Source: Propionibacteriaceae bacterium (GTDB taxonomy: Bacteria; Actinomycetota; Actinomycetes; Propionibacteriales; Propionibacteriaceae). From it: a stretch of DNA of 64,000 nt. The notes under the pieces were generated by a model that worked only from the letters and a program-made list of their open reading frames with translations, was not told the DNA's origin and made no database searches. Within the stretch, counting starts at the first letter, position 1. Each line of letters opens with the position of its first letter. Shown in pieces: positions 9,567 to 17,217 of this stretch. Both the position numbers and the translations under genes were made by a program. Location of the stretch: NCBI GenBank assembly GCA_031265875.1, contig JAISCA010000007.1:186001-250000 (forward strand). Reading direction: 5' to 3'.

Positions 9567-10937
9567 GTGAGTAGTCCAGTGGCTGGATCACTCCCCGGCG
9601 ACTCCGGTGCGCCCGAAGAGACGACTGGGCCGATCCCGACCACAGCGACGGCTCCGTCCACCCCATCCGCCGCTGAGCCGGACTCGCCGGCCTCGTCTCA
9701 ACGCGTCGGCATGAGCAAGATCTCCCAGTCCATCGCGGCCAGCCTGGCCAGCCGGGACAAGCGTTTGCAGCGCGATCTGCCCGCTCCAGGCGCCGGATCG
9801 ACCCGGCCGCCGAGCGACGCCAATGGCTCCCAGCCAGAGGCCGACCGCCCCGCCGCCCAGCGGCCCGAGGCTGGCTCCACCGCCGCGGCCGTAGTCTCCG
9901 CCGGACTCGGAGCGGCTTCGCCGGCCTCGCCGAGCGGTCGAGTCACCGCCTCACCGGCCAGTCCGGTCGATGACGCCGGGTCCGCCTTCGCTGCGGCCGT
10001 CGCCCCGGCGGCTCCGGCCGCCCCGGCTCTCGCCCCCGAGGCCAAGACGGCCGCCCAGGTCGCCTCTCCCAGGGATTGGGCCAGTCCGATCATGTCTCCT
10101 AGCCCTAGCCGTCCCTGGAGCCAGCCCGAGGCGGCCCCCCCGGTCGATGCCGACCCCTTCGGAAGCACCGTCCCGGTCGACCCGGTGACGGCCAGCCCAG
10201 CCGAAGAGGCGACCCGGCCGGCCAAGTCGGACCGCCGCTTCCGTCGTTTCTGGGAGAAGTCAACCGCCGATCAGCCCACCGTCCCGCCGGCCCCGACCGG
10301 ACCGTCCGGAACGGCTCCGGCGGAGGAGGCCCGGCCGGAGAGCCGGACCGAAGCCGATCAGCCGGAGACCGGCCAGGTCAGCCCGCCGGACCCCTGGCAG
10401 AACCTGCCGGCCCATCATTCCTCCACCCCCACCGGCCACCTGGGGGCGGTGCCCCGGACGGCCGCCGCTCTGCCCGCCCCGGTCCCAGCCCTCGCCCCAG
10501 CCAGCTTGGCCAAGCCGGTCACGCCGACCACCATCCGTCCCGCCACCCCGACCTCGAAGGTGCGCCAGACCCGTAAAGCTCGTCTGCGGGTGGCCCGGAT
10601 CGACCCTTGGTCGGTCATGAAGACCTCGCTCCTGTTCGGCGTGGCCGGGGCCATCATGATGGTGGTGGCGGTTTTCGTGGTCTTCTCCGTGATCGACTCG
10701 ACCGGCCTCTACCAAGCCGTCAACGACATGATCTCGACCGTGCTGACCAACCCCAACTCGGCCACCGTCTTCGACATCAAGACCTACGTCAACACCCAGC
10801 GCGCCGTCGGCCTGGCCGCCCTCATCGGCGTCCTCGACGTCATCATCATCACCGCCCTGGCCACGGTCATGGCCTTCCTTTACAACCTGGCCGCCAACGT
10901 CATGGGCGGCATCGAGATCACCCTGGCCGAGGACTGA
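9567..10937 (+). CDS. DUF3566 domain membrane protein with long disordered N-terminus
   Basis: The C-terminal 110 residues contain two hydrophobic segments (FGVAGAIMMVVAVFVVFSVI and LAALIGVLDVIIITALATVM) in the arrangement of the DUF3566 family, a small actinobacterial membrane protein family almost always encoded just after gyrA. The remaining 340 residues are Pro/Ala/Ser/Thr-rich, probably disordered and cytoplasmic. Its function is unknown; co-localisation with gyrase and tRNA-Ile is conserved in many actinobacteria. The GTG at 9567 follows an AGGAGGGG ribosome-binding site. Length is 456 residues, longer than most family members because of the N-terminal region, whose composition resembles the GyrA tail. 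Confidence 0.85.
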   Translation: MSSPVAGSLPGDSGAPEETTGPIPTTATAPSTPSAAEPDSPASSQRVGMSKISQSIAASLASRDKRLQRDLPAPGAGSTRPPSDANGSQPEADRPAAQRPEAGSTAAAVVSAGLGAASPASPSGRVTASPASPVDDAGSAFAAAVAPAAPAAPALAPEAKTAAQVASPRDWASPIMSPSPSRPWSQPEAAPPVDADPFGSTVPVDPVTASPAEEATRPAKSDRRFRRFWEKSTADQPTVPPAPTGPSGTAPAEEARPESRTEADQPETGQVSPPDPWQNLPAHHSSTPTGHLGAVPRTAAALPAPVPALAPASLAKPVTPTTIRPATPTSKVRQTRKARLRVARIDPWSVMKTSLLFGVAGAIMMVVAVFVVFSVIDSTGLYQAVNDMISTVLTNPNSATVFDIKTYVNTQRAVGLAALIGVLDVIIITALATVMAFLYNLAANVMGGIEITLAED

Positions 10938-10978
10938 GCCAGCCGCTCCCCGTTCGGCCGTAACTGCTCTGTGAGTAC

Positions 10979-11021
10979 CCCCATCGCCGAGCTAGCACCT
11001 ACGACCGCCGACACGCCGAAA
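10979..11021 (-). repeat. Intergenic repeat family C, copy 1
   Basis: On the minus strand this reads GTGTCGGCGGTCGTAGG followed by TGCTAGCTCGGCGATGGGGG. It matches copy 3 at 54394-54437 over roughly 40 bases with few differences. The 15-base core TACGACCGCCGACAC (plus strand, 11000-11014) is repeated exactly at 11073-11087. Confidence 0.6.
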
Positions 11022-11050
11022 TGATGGTCGCAACCGTCCGCTCGCGTCCA

Positions 11051-11090
11051 TCCCCACCGTCGAACGGACACTTACGACCGCCGACACTGC
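11051..11090 (-). repeat. Intergenic repeat family C, copy 2
   Basis: The second copy lies 73 bases from the first and shares the exact 15-base core plus a diverged flank (CGACGGTGGGG against CGGCGATGGGG). With copy 1 it forms a short tandem pair downstream of the DUF3566 gene. Confidence 0.55.
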
Positions 11091-11334
11091 GGAACCGTAC
11101 GCTTTCGACCCATCGATCCGGACCGGACCCGGCCCAAAGCTCCGGTTGGGACGCCGAAGGTGACTCCGCAGAGCAAAAGAGCATTCTCCCCGACCCGGCA
11201 GGAAACTACGGCAGACATATTCCTTCCGGTCGCCCGGAGGGCGGCCGGAGTCGGAACCGGCGCCACACCCAAACAGGACGGTTCTGGGCGCACGGCTGGC
11301 TGCGCGCGCCGGTGGTCTGGGGCAGACTGTGGGG

Positions 11335-12612
11335 GTGACTGTAGAGCTTGAGCAGATCGTCGACCTGGGCGCCTTCGTGGCCGCCTCGCCCACCTCGTAC
11401 CATGCCGCCGCCGAGGTGGCTCGCCGCCTGACCCAGGCCGGTTTCACCGAACAGGCCGAGACCGACGCCTGGTCTGACGCGCCGGGTGGGCGCTTGGTGC
11501 GGCGCGACGGGGCTGTCATCGCCTATTGGCTGCCGCAGGAGCTGACCGACCAGCCCCAGTGCCGGATCGTCGGCGCCCACACCGACTCGCCCGGTTTCAA
11601 ACTCAAGCCCCAACCCGAGCACCGTTCCGTTGGTTGGCGCCAGGCCGGTGTCGAGGTCTACGGCGGACCGCTGCTCAACTCCTGGTTGGACCGTGAGCTG
11701 GGCTTGGCTGGACGCCTGGTCACGACCGACGGTCAGGTCCACCTGATCCGGACCGGGGTTTGGCTGCGGATCCCGCAGCTGGCGATCCACCTCGACCGTA
11801 GTGTCAATGATCAGTTGCGATTGGACAAGCAATCCCATCTGACCCCGGTCTACGGACTGGACGGCCCGGACCAGCCCGACCTGATGACGGCGCTGGCCGC
11901 CCAGATCGGTCGCACGGCTGACGACATCGCCGGCCACGATCTCTTCGTCTACGATCCCCAGCCGGGGCAGGTCATCGGCCTGAGCGGCGAACTCTTCGCC
12001 TGCGGCCGTCTGGACAACCTGTCCAGCGTCCAGGCCGGGCTGACAGCTTTGCTGCAGGCCGACCATCCGGCCGGGCAGATCGCCGTCTTGGCCTGTTTCG
12101 ACCACGAGGAGGTCGGCTCGGGCAGCCGCAGCGGCGCCCAGGGCCCCTTCCTGGAGCAGGTCCTGCGGCGAGTGGCGGCTGGTTTGGGTTGGAGCGCCGA
12201 AGACCTGGCCCGTTGTCTGGCCCGGAGCTGGCTGATCTCGTCCGACGCCGGCCACGCCGTCCACCCCAACTACTCCGAACGGCACGACCCCGACCACCGC
12301 CCTGTAGTCAACCAAGGCCCCTTGCTCAAAGTCAACGCCAACCAGCGCTACACCAGCGACGCCCACGGGGCCGCTCTCTGGAGCCGCTTGCACCAGGCTT
12401 GCGGCTTGAGCCAGCCGGGTCCGGTCTTCGTCTCTAACAACTCCGTGCCCTGCGGCTCCACCATCGGCCCGCTGGTCTCCACCCGCCTGGGCCTGCCCAC
12501 CGTCGACGTCGGCATCCCCTTGCTCAGCATGCACTCGGCCCGCGAGCTGGCCGGAGTGCGCGACCCGTATCTGCTGTCCCAGCTCCTGACCGCTTTCTAC
12601 GCCGGGGCCTGA
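11335..12612 (+). CDS. M18 family aminopeptidase (aspartyl aminopeptidase type)
   Basis: A cytosolic zinc aminopeptidase that removes N-terminal, often acidic, residues. Metal and catalytic motifs are all present in order: VGAHTDSPGF (His, Asp), a DHEEVGSGS segment (Asp-Glu-Glu), SSDAGHAVHPNY (Asp, His) and the C-terminal MHSARELAG (His). The dimer-loop segments LLNSWLDRELGLAGR and the VLACFDHEE strand are also typical. Length (425 residues) matches the M18 family. Either the GTG at 11329 or that at 11335 could start it. The second is preferred because a CAGACT -10 ends 6 bases upstream and there is no ribosome-binding site, consistent with a leaderless mRNA. It is not linked in function to its neighbours. 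Confidence 0.92.
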   Translation: MTVELEQIVDLGAFVAASPTSYHAAAEVARRLTQAGFTEQAETDAWSDAPGGRLVRRDGAVIAYWLPQELTDQPQCRIVGAHTDSPGFKLKPQPEHRSVGWRQAGVEVYGGPLLNSWLDRELGLAGRLVTTDGQVHLIRTGVWLRIPQLAIHLDRSVNDQLRLDKQSHLTPVYGLDGPDQPDLMTALAAQIGRTADDIAGHDLFVYDPQPGQVIGLSGELFACGRLDNLSSVQAGLTALLQADHPAGQIAVLACFDHEEVGSGSRSGAQGPFLEQVLRRVAAGLGWSAEDLARCLARSWLISSDAGHAVHPNYSERHDPDHRPVVNQGPLLKVNANQRYTSDAHGAALWSRLHQACGLSQPGPVFVSNNSVPCGSTIGPLVSTRLGLPTVDVGIPLLSMHSARELAGVRDPYLLSQLLTAFYAGA

Positions 12613-12694
12613 GCTAGGTTGACGGATCTCCGCTTGACCACTGGGGTCCGGCTGGGTCAAGCGCAGGTCGACATGGTGTCCTTAAACAGGACAC

Positions 12695-12723
12695 TTCAGC
12701 TCATCTCAACCGTCTGCTACCCT
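12695..12723 (+). promoter_or_regulatory. Promoter of the lipoprotein gene, leaderless
   Basis: TTCAGC (12695-12700) and TACCCT (12718-12723) are separated by 17 bases. The ATG at 12730 begins 6 bases past the -10, where transcription should start, and no Shine-Dalgarno is seen. Confidence 0.5.
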
Positions 12724-12729
12724 CATGCC

Positions 12730-13506
12730 ATGTGGGGCATGCGGGCTCTAGTTGCGACGGTTATTACCGCAGCTCTCGCGCTGTCGGGCTGCACCTCGAT
12801 GCCAACACCCACTACAGATTCGGTTGGTACCGCGCCAGGGCCATCCCTGACGCCCACTGTGACACCCGTCCCGACGAAGTTCGACCCGGTCACCTTCGCC
12901 GTGTCTTGCAGTTACAGGGACCCACCGGATTCCTATACCTATGTGCGTGCAGACTTCGCGAGCTACCAGGACGCCTGGGCTTCCGGTAAGCCGTGGTCGT
13001 CTTGCGAGGGCCGTAAGTCAGGTGGTGAGGATTACACCTCTGAACAGGCGTTGGCGGTGAACATGGCCGGATACGAGGACATCCAGAGCGTGAAGACCCT
13101 GTATGGACTATGCGCCGCAACGTCCGGCTTTTACGTCACCAATGGGCCGGTGAGTGAGAGACAACTACAGGAAATCGCGGGCATGTTGACGCTCTGCCCG
13201 GACTTCCCAGCACTCGCACAGTTGCAGGCCGCAATAGCCGCGGAGCAGCAAAAGGAAGCGGAAAGAGCGGCAGGGCTCCGCTTCTGGGGCTCCGGAGTCT
13301 ACGTCGTCGGGACCGACGTTCAGCCAGGTACTTTTCAGGCGACAGGTGACATTAAAAATTGTTACTGGGCGAGGCTCGACGCAGCGGCTAACATCATCGA
13401 TAATAATTTTATCTCTGCTGCGACTCAGGTGCAGATCACGATTAAGTCGACAGACTTCTCGCTCGAAATTGATGGTGGCTGTGGTGAGTTTGTCAGGATC
13501 GGATGA
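12730..13506 (+). CDS. Secreted lipoprotein with actinobacterial C-terminal repeat-type domain
   Basis: The N-terminus is a type II signal peptide: a hydrophobic stretch, then the lipobox LSGC with the lipidated cysteine at residue 21 and a Thr/Pro-rich linker. The protein should be anchored outside the cytoplasmic membrane. The last 70 residues (GSGVYVVGTDVQPGTFQATG, CYWARL, ending in a GGCGEF motif) match a small domain found at the C-terminus of many actinobacterial secreted proteins whose function is unknown. The ATG at 12730 is chosen because it sits 6 bases after a TACCCT box; a later ATG at 12739 is possible. Base composition is visibly less GC-rich than the flanking core genes, suggesting a later arrival. 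The specific role is unknown. Confidence 0.75.
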   Translation: MWGMRALVATVITAALALSGCTSMPTPTTDSVGTAPGPSLTPTVTPVPTKFDPVTFAVSCSYRDPPDSYTYVRADFASYQDAWASGKPWSSCEGRKSGGEDYTSEQALAVNMAGYEDIQSVKTLYGLCAATSGFYVTNGPVSERQLQEIAGMLTLCPDFPALAQLQAAIAAEQQKEAERAAGLRFWGSGVYVVGTDVQPGTFQATGDIKNCYWARLDAAANIIDNNFISAATQVQITIKSTDFSLEIDGGCGEFVRIG

Positions 13507-13649
13507 TTCGTTCGCCACGCTCATCAGCTCGGCGTGAGGGGCGCGCATGGATCCCGCTGACGACGCCGAGCGGCCCGAACCAGCGCGGTATACCGGTCGG
13601 GTTAGATCAGCCCGGTCGACGCCGAAGCTGGCGCGTGTCGCTATCGGTT

Positions 13650-13678
13650 TTGAGGAACAGGCCCCGATTCGATACGGT
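13650..13678 (+). promoter_or_regulatory. Promoter of tRNA-Ile
   Basis: TTGAGG (13650-13655) and TACGGT (13673-13678) are separated by 17 bases and lie just upstream of the tRNA. This is the best-formed -35/-10 pair seen in the window. Confidence 0.6.
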
Positions 13679-13696
13679 TAACCGGCACCCGTGCGC

Positions 13697-13770
13697 GGGC
13701 CTATAGCTCAGTCGGTTAGAGCGCTGCCCTGATAAGGCAGAGGTCAGTGGTTCAAGTCCACTTAGGCCCA
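13697..13770 (+). tRNA. tRNA-Ile (anticodon GAT)
   Basis: The 7-bp acceptor stem pairs GGGCCTA (13697-13703) with TAGGCCC (13763-13769), with A as discriminator base. The D arm carries AGCTCAGTCGGTTAGAGC, the anticodon loop CTGATAA contains GAT, and the T arm has GTTCAAGTC. The CCA end is not encoded. Position after gyrA-DUF3566 is conserved in actinobacteria. The 3' end borders a stretch of gene fragments, as if it had served as an integration site. Confidence 0.97.
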
Positions 13771-13826
13771 CACGACGAAGGGTGGATTGTGCTGGCGGGT
13801 AGCCGGCCTTTTTGTCTCGTCCTTCC

Positions 13827-13874
13827 GTGTGGGGGACGACCCCCACACCCCCGCCGGGAGGGCTTCGCCTCCCG
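13827..13874 (+). terminator. Two consecutive GC-rich hairpins after tRNA-Ile
   Basis: The first hairpin pairs GTGTGGGGG (13827-13835) with CCCCCACAC (13840-13848) around a 4-base loop. The second pairs CGGGAGG (13855-13861) with CCTCCCG (13868-13874). Neither has a downstream T-run, so they could stop transcription only as actinobacterial-type GC hairpins or act in tRNA processing. Confidence 0.45.
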
Positions 13875-13888
13875 TGCCACCGCAGTGG

Positions 13889-14194
13889 CTAATCGCTCAC
13901 ATATCCGAGCCGATGGCAGAGATCAGGCGAGTGCTCCGGCCGGGAGGTGTGTTCGTGAACGCGCTGTACACGAATGAGTTCCTGGCTGGCCGTTCCCAGA
14001 CCCAGAGCGGCTACCGGTTCCACCGGCCCGAGGCGCTGATTGAGTCAGGCCAGGGCGCGGGCTTCGACGTGGAGCTGGTGCCTGCGCTGGACAGGGGGGC
14101 TATTGCTTGGTCTGCCGGGACGCGAGTAGCGCGTAACCGAGGACAAGTCCCCAGATCAAGAACCACGGGTCCCACACGAAAACGTGCCCGTTGA
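13889..14194 (+). pseudogene. Fragment of a class I SAM-dependent methyltransferase
   Basis: The frame encodes LIAHISEPMAEIRRVLRPGG, the post-motif II/III signature of class I methyltransferases (an acidic helix ending EirRVLRPGG), then FVNALYTNEF and about 45 further residues ending near 14100. There the convergent DUF3995 gene begins and the frame continues only as its antisense. No N-terminal SAM-binding motif lies upstream; instead there are the tRNA and its hairpins. Only the C-terminal third of a gene is left, so it should be non-functional. Its place directly after a tRNA fits debris from an integration event. Confidence 0.5.
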
Positions 14195-14585
14195 TCGACC
14201 GCTCGGTCCAGTCCCAGCCGAGCACCTCAAGGACGTTGGCCTTGGCCAAGGCGAACCAGACGGTCTGGGTGAAGCCCCAGAAGACGATGATCGCGGCAGC
14301 AATCCAACCCAAGACACGGGCGGTCTTAACCATCCATCCGGGCAAGAGCCGGGCTATCGCCGTGAGGGTCACCAGTCCGAGCAGGGCCGCTCCGGTCTTG
14401 AGGACGATGGCGGCCCACTGAACCAACGGCGGGAGGATCGCCTCAAGCTCGCCCCTGGACGAGACGGGGAACACGGTGTCCACCAGCCAGGCGTTCCCGA
14501 ACGCCCAGTACACGTTGAATCCGGTGAAACTCAGCCCGAGCAGGCACGCGACGATGCCAGGCCAAGTCTTCGGTCGCGGAGTCAC
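14100..14585 (-). CDS. DUF3995 family membrane protein
   Basis: 161 residues with four predicted transmembrane segments: residues about 9-30, 52-70, 88-110 and 137-155. The first helix is followed by YWAFGNAWLVDTVFP, the characteristic start of the DUF3995 family. The family is small and functionally uncharacterised. The start is a GTG at 14585. On the minus strand a TACGGT box ends 6 bases before it, and no ribosome-binding site is seen, another probable leaderless transcript. The gene overlaps the remnant of the methyltransferase frame at its 3' end and is not linked to an operon. Confidence 0.7.
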   Translation of the reverse strand: MTPRPKTWPGIVACLLGLSFTGFNVYWAFGNAWLVDTVFPVSSRGELEAILPPLVQWAAIVLKTGAALLGLVTLTAIARLLPGWMVKTARVLGWIAAAIIVFWGFTQTVWFALAKANVLEVLGWDWTERSINGHVFVWDPWFLIWGLVLGYALLASRQTKQ

Positions 14586-14704
14586 AAATCAACCGTAACG
14601 GTGCCGCACATGGACCCAGGTCGCGGGCGAAGATGCAATCCTTCGTGCCGAGTCCCATCTCAGAGAAGCGCGGCCACCGCAGAGCTAGGTGATCAGCCTA
14701 TCGG

Positions 14705-14746
14705 CCTTTCTGCAAGCATCGGGGAAGTCGGCGGTTTTGCAGAAAG
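14705..14746. repeat. 42-bp inverted-repeat unit, copy 1
   Basis: Begins CTTTCTGCAA and ends TTGCAGAAAG, its exact 10-base reverse complement, around a 21-base centre containing GAAGTCGG. Copy 2 starts 90 bases downstream. Confidence 0.8.
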
Positions 14747-14794
14747 GGTTTACCGCCTCTGACTAGGGAGTATGTCTCTCAATGGGGTCCAGAA

Positions 14795-14836
14795 CCTTTC
14801 TGCAAGGATCGGAGAAGTCGGTGGTTTTGCAGAAAG
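14795..14836. repeat. 42-bp inverted-repeat unit, copy 2
   Basis: Same ends as copy 1, and the centre is identical except for three bases. The 48 bases between the two units are unrelated to them. Copy 2 ends 12 bases from the stop of the AlbA_2 gene. Confidence 0.8.
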
Positions 14837-14847
14837 ACCTGGGAGGG

Positions 14848-16515
14848 TCAGTCGGGCCGGTCGGCGAGGGTCCAGACTGGGTTGGTCCTGCTCCCTGAGT
14901 TGTAGATGTGTCCGTCACGGCGCAGCTTGGTCAGCAGGTTGGCGATTTTGCGGGTTTTCTGTTCCGCAGTCAGGGTGTCGCCCAGCTTGTCTAGCAGGAG
15001 GTCGTCGATGTCCTGCCTAGTGGCCGTGCCGAACCGGGTGAGGTGGTCAACGATCAACCGCAGGTAGTGAAGATCGTCTTGGCCTCGGGCGTGGATGTGC
15101 CCGGCCTCGGTCGCTGTGGCGTCGGCGATGGTGGGCACGACCCGCAGATGCGGGCGGCGGCCCTCGATCAACGCCTGTCGGCGTAGCCGTTTGACGGCAT
15201 CCTCGGGGATCGGCAAGCCCTTTTGCACGCGGTCCAAAGCCAGCACGTCGGTCAGGGGAAGGTCCGTCCTGGACATCAACAGGTTCGTGTACGCCTCGTC
15301 CACGACCGAGCCGTGGATGGTGAGCTTGACCTGGTTCGGGTCGGCCAGGTCGTAGTCGGGCATCGGCAGGTAGCGGCGTTTCTGCCGGTCGTGCATGTCG
15401 AAGATGCCGTAGCTGAGCGTGTCGATCATGCCCAGTTCCACCATCGCCTGCGCCAGCGCGGCGTTCCGGTACCGGGTCGCCGACTTGCCGCCCGGCGCGT
15501 ACTCCTGGGGCAGGCCGTCGAAGAATCCGCCCTCGCTGGTCAGCACCAACCTGTTGGCGAACTCCTGCACCAGGACGCGCCCCGAGCGGGCATACGCTTG
15601 GTGGGCGACGGCATTGTGAAGCGCCTCGAGCACCATCCGTTCGTCGTACTGGGACACCTCGACAGGTCTCAGCGTGCCCGGCCGCATCAGGCGCAGTTGG
15701 ACGTTCCGTATGCGTCGGTACAGCCAGTGGGTGGTCAGCAGGAACGGCGGGCCGAAATGCTCATAGGCGCGGTTCGGCTCGACCAGGCTCCACGTCAACT
15801 GCGCCGGGTGCGGCGACAGCCGCCACGCCGATTCGGCTTTGCCGATCAACAGCAACGCCGCCCGCGTGACCTGGCCGTTCGCTGTCAGCTTGGCCCGGTC
15901 AGTGAACACGGTCACCGGCCAGCCCAGCACCTCTTCCTCAGTGAAACGGTGCTGGTGCCTGTGGGTGAACGCCCGCCTGGCCTGTTCCAGGGCCTCGGGA
16001 TCGAAGTCGTCGGCGGTGGCTTCCGGCACTATGACAGCCGACCAGTCACGGTTCAGGCCTTGGCGGCGAATCCGGTCTAGTTTGTCGAGTCCGAGTGGCG
16101 CCAGCGACTCTCCAGCCCGGGCGTAGTAGTGCCCCTTCCAGGAGATCGGGATGCCGTCCGGGGCGGGCGGAACCTCCATCATCACTACCCGGCCGCCGGC
16201 ATGGGTGACCTCGCGGATCGTCCGGAACGTCACGCTCGGCTCCGTGTCCTGGGCGATCTGTGCTTTCAGCGACTGGAGCCGCTCCGACTGCGGGCGGTAG
16301 CCCGTGCCGACGACTTGGCGGGTCTTGTCGTTCACGCCGAAGATGAGCCATCCAGCCTCGGCCCCACGCAGGTTGGCCTCGTTGGACAGCGCTGAGAAGT
16401 ACTCGCCTATCCTGCCCGTGCTGTAGTCGTTCCCAGTCTCCTTGAACTCGACGATCTCGTTCTCCCAGCCACCGATGAGCCGATCAAGGAGATCAAGCAA
16501 GTCCTGCTCAGTCAT
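14848..16515 (-). CDS. AlbA_2 (Schlafen-type) DNA-binding and GHKL ATPase protein
   Basis: 555 residues. Residues 1-130 form an AlbA_2 domain, recognised by EIVEFKETGN near the start and GWLIFGVNDKTRQVVGTGY. A central GHKL-like ATPase (HATPase_c_4) is marked by MVLEALHNAVAHQAY. The last 75 residues (RQDIDDLLLDKLG…KIANLLTKLRRDGHIYN) look like a winged helix. Proteins of this architecture are common accessory genes annotated as putative transcriptional regulators or ATP-binding proteins, and some lie in defence islands. The role here is unknown. GGAGGG just upstream supports the ATG at 16515. It is bordered on its 3' side by the paired inverted repeats and on its 5' side by recombinase debris. 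Confidence 0.85.
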   Translation of the reverse strand: MTEQDLLDLLDRLIGGWENEIVEFKETGNDYSTGRIGEYFSALSNEANLRGAEAGWLIFGVNDKTRQVVGTGYRPQSERLQSLKAQIAQDTEPSVTFRTIREVTHAGGRVVMMEVPPAPDGIPISWKGHYYARAGESLAPLGLDKLDRIRRQGLNRDWSAVIVPEATADDFDPEALEQARRAFTHRHQHRFTEEEVLGWPVTVFTDRAKLTANGQVTRAALLLIGKAESAWRLSPHPAQLTWSLVEPNRAYEHFGPPFLLTTHWLYRRIRNVQLRLMRPGTLRPVEVSQYDERMVLEALHNAVAHQAYARSGRVLVQEFANRLVLTSEGGFFDGLPQEYAPGGKSATRYRNAALAQAMVELGMIDTLSYGIFDMHDRQKRRYLPMPDYDLADPNQVKLTIHGSVVDEAYTNLLMSRTDLPLTDVLALDRVQKGLPIPEDAVKRLRRQALIEGRRPHLRVVPTIADATATEAGHIHARGQDDLHYLRLIVDHLTRFGTATRQDIDDLLLDKLGDTLTAEQKTRKIANLLTKLRRDGHIYNSGSRTNPVWTLADRPD

Positions 16516-16548
16516 CGGACACCGCCCTCCTTCATGGTCATTATTGTT

Positions 16549-16725
16549 TCAGGTGGGTAAGACAATTCTGAGCACGTCCGCGGTCCCTGGCGTCTCGCGG
16601 CAGTCCGCGCAGACACCGTCTCCCGCTCTTGGCTGAATCGGCCAGCCCGTCCCTGAGGCGAAGCCCGTGAGCCGGTACCAGCCGATGCCACCGCCGTTCG
16701 CAGCGTCCCGTGCCGCTACCGTCAT
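16549..16725 (-). CDS. Possible small CxxC protein
   Basis: 58 codons starting with ATG four bases after the stop of the upstream helix-turn-helix frame. The sequence contains GDGVCADCRETPG, a CxxC pair that could bind metal. No family is recognised and no ribosome-binding site is clear. It may be real and coupled to the preceding frame, or a remnant. Confidence 0.25.
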   Translation of the reverse strand: MTVAARDAANGGGIGWYRLTGFASGTGWPIQPRAGDGVCADCRETPGTADVLRIVLPT

Positions 16726-16729
16726 GACG

Positions 16730-17095
16730 CTATGACGCAGAGCCTTTGATGTGGAACCGGAGCACGGTCGCAGGATCAACGCCGTAGCGCTCACCCAGCC
16801 TGAAGTATGACCACCCTTCATCCCGCAAGTGGGCGATCTCGGGGCGCAGTGATTCGTCCAAGCTCGCCCTCCTCACGGGCACCCCCGCCCGCCTCACGAG
16901 CAAACCGACAGTCACCCGATGAATGCCGAACTGACGAGTCAACTCCTTCATCGTTGAACCGCCTCGGTAACCATCGACAAGCCGGTCGATCTTGTCAACA
17001 GAGAGGGTCCGCTTCTTCCGGCAGACTGGCCTCGGCGGCTCGAACTCACCCGAACTGTCTCGCGCCTCGGACACCCCGGTGGGACCCAAAAGCAC
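16730..17095 (-). CDS. Helix-turn-helix protein resembling a serine recombinase C-terminus
   Basis: The translated segment RKKRTLSVDKIDRLVDGYRG begins a double helix-turn-helix: STMKELTRQFGIHRVTVGLLV, then a spacer with RRAGVPVRR, then WSYFRLGERYGVDPATVL. This pairing is typical of the C-terminal end of resolvase/invertase-type serine recombinases, and it also occurs as small stand-alone frames. No catalytic serine domain exists upstream. The GTG at 17095 is the best available start; a GTG at 17074 is an alternative, and longer extensions run through the promoter of the opposite strand. Most likely a truncated recombinase with a surviving DNA-binding tail. Its neighbourhood of fragments fits a decayed mobile region. 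Confidence 0.45.
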   Translation of the reverse strand: MLLGPTGVSEARDSSGEFEPPRPVCRKKRTLSVDKIDRLVDGYRGGSTMKELTRQFGIHRVTVGLLVRRAGVPVRRASLDESLRPEIAHLRDEGWSYFRLGERYGVDPATVLRFHIKGSAS

Positions 17096-17143
17096 CTTGA
17101 CCAGGCATTTCGGTACCCGTGGGGTAGTTCGGATAGTGTTCAG

Positions 17144-17170
17144 GTATCTCCACCAGAGGAGTGAAGATAC
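17144..17170 (+). promoter_or_regulatory. Dyad and ribosome-binding site before a truncated gene start
   Basis: GTATCT (17144-17149) and AGATAC (17165-17170) form inverted arms around CAC…GTG, an operator-like dyad. Inside it AGAGGAG (17155-17161) is placed as a ribosome-binding site for the ATG at 17174. Confidence 0.4.
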
Positions 17171-17173
17171 AAA

Positions 17174-17217
17174 ATGCCGAGCTTGCTGACTCTTACGTAT
17201 GTCGGAGGCCCGCCGGT
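17174..17217 (+). pseudogene. First codons of a metallo-beta-lactamase-fold gene, truncated
   Basis: From the ATG at 17174 the frame reads MPSLLTLTYVGGPPV, resembling the first strand of actinobacterial metallo-beta-lactamase-fold hydrolases (TYVGGPT). At about 17217 it runs into the 3' end of the convergent quinone-reductase gene, and homology stops. A good ribosome-binding site and a dyad precede it, so an intact promoter has apparently been left attached to a 15-codon stub by a deletion. Confidence 0.35.

Larger units (their letters stand above)
10938..11334. other. Intergenic region between DUF3566 gene and M18 peptidase gene, with repeats
   Basis: About 400 bases without a supportable gene. 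It contains two copies of a short repeat (10999-11040 and 11051-11090, listed separately). Near its right end an AGACT-type -10 lies 6 bases before the GTG of the peptidase gene. Short open frames here have poor composition and no recognisable start signals. Confidence 0.6.

Noticed and set aside
13607..13846. A minus-strand frame containing GLEPLTSALSGQRSNRLSYRP
   Set aside because: It is the antisense of tRNA-Ile, a known source of spurious proteins in databases.
14705..14836. Paired units as a CRISPR array
   Set aside because: Only two units, with internal inverted ends, 48-base unrelated interval and no cas genes.
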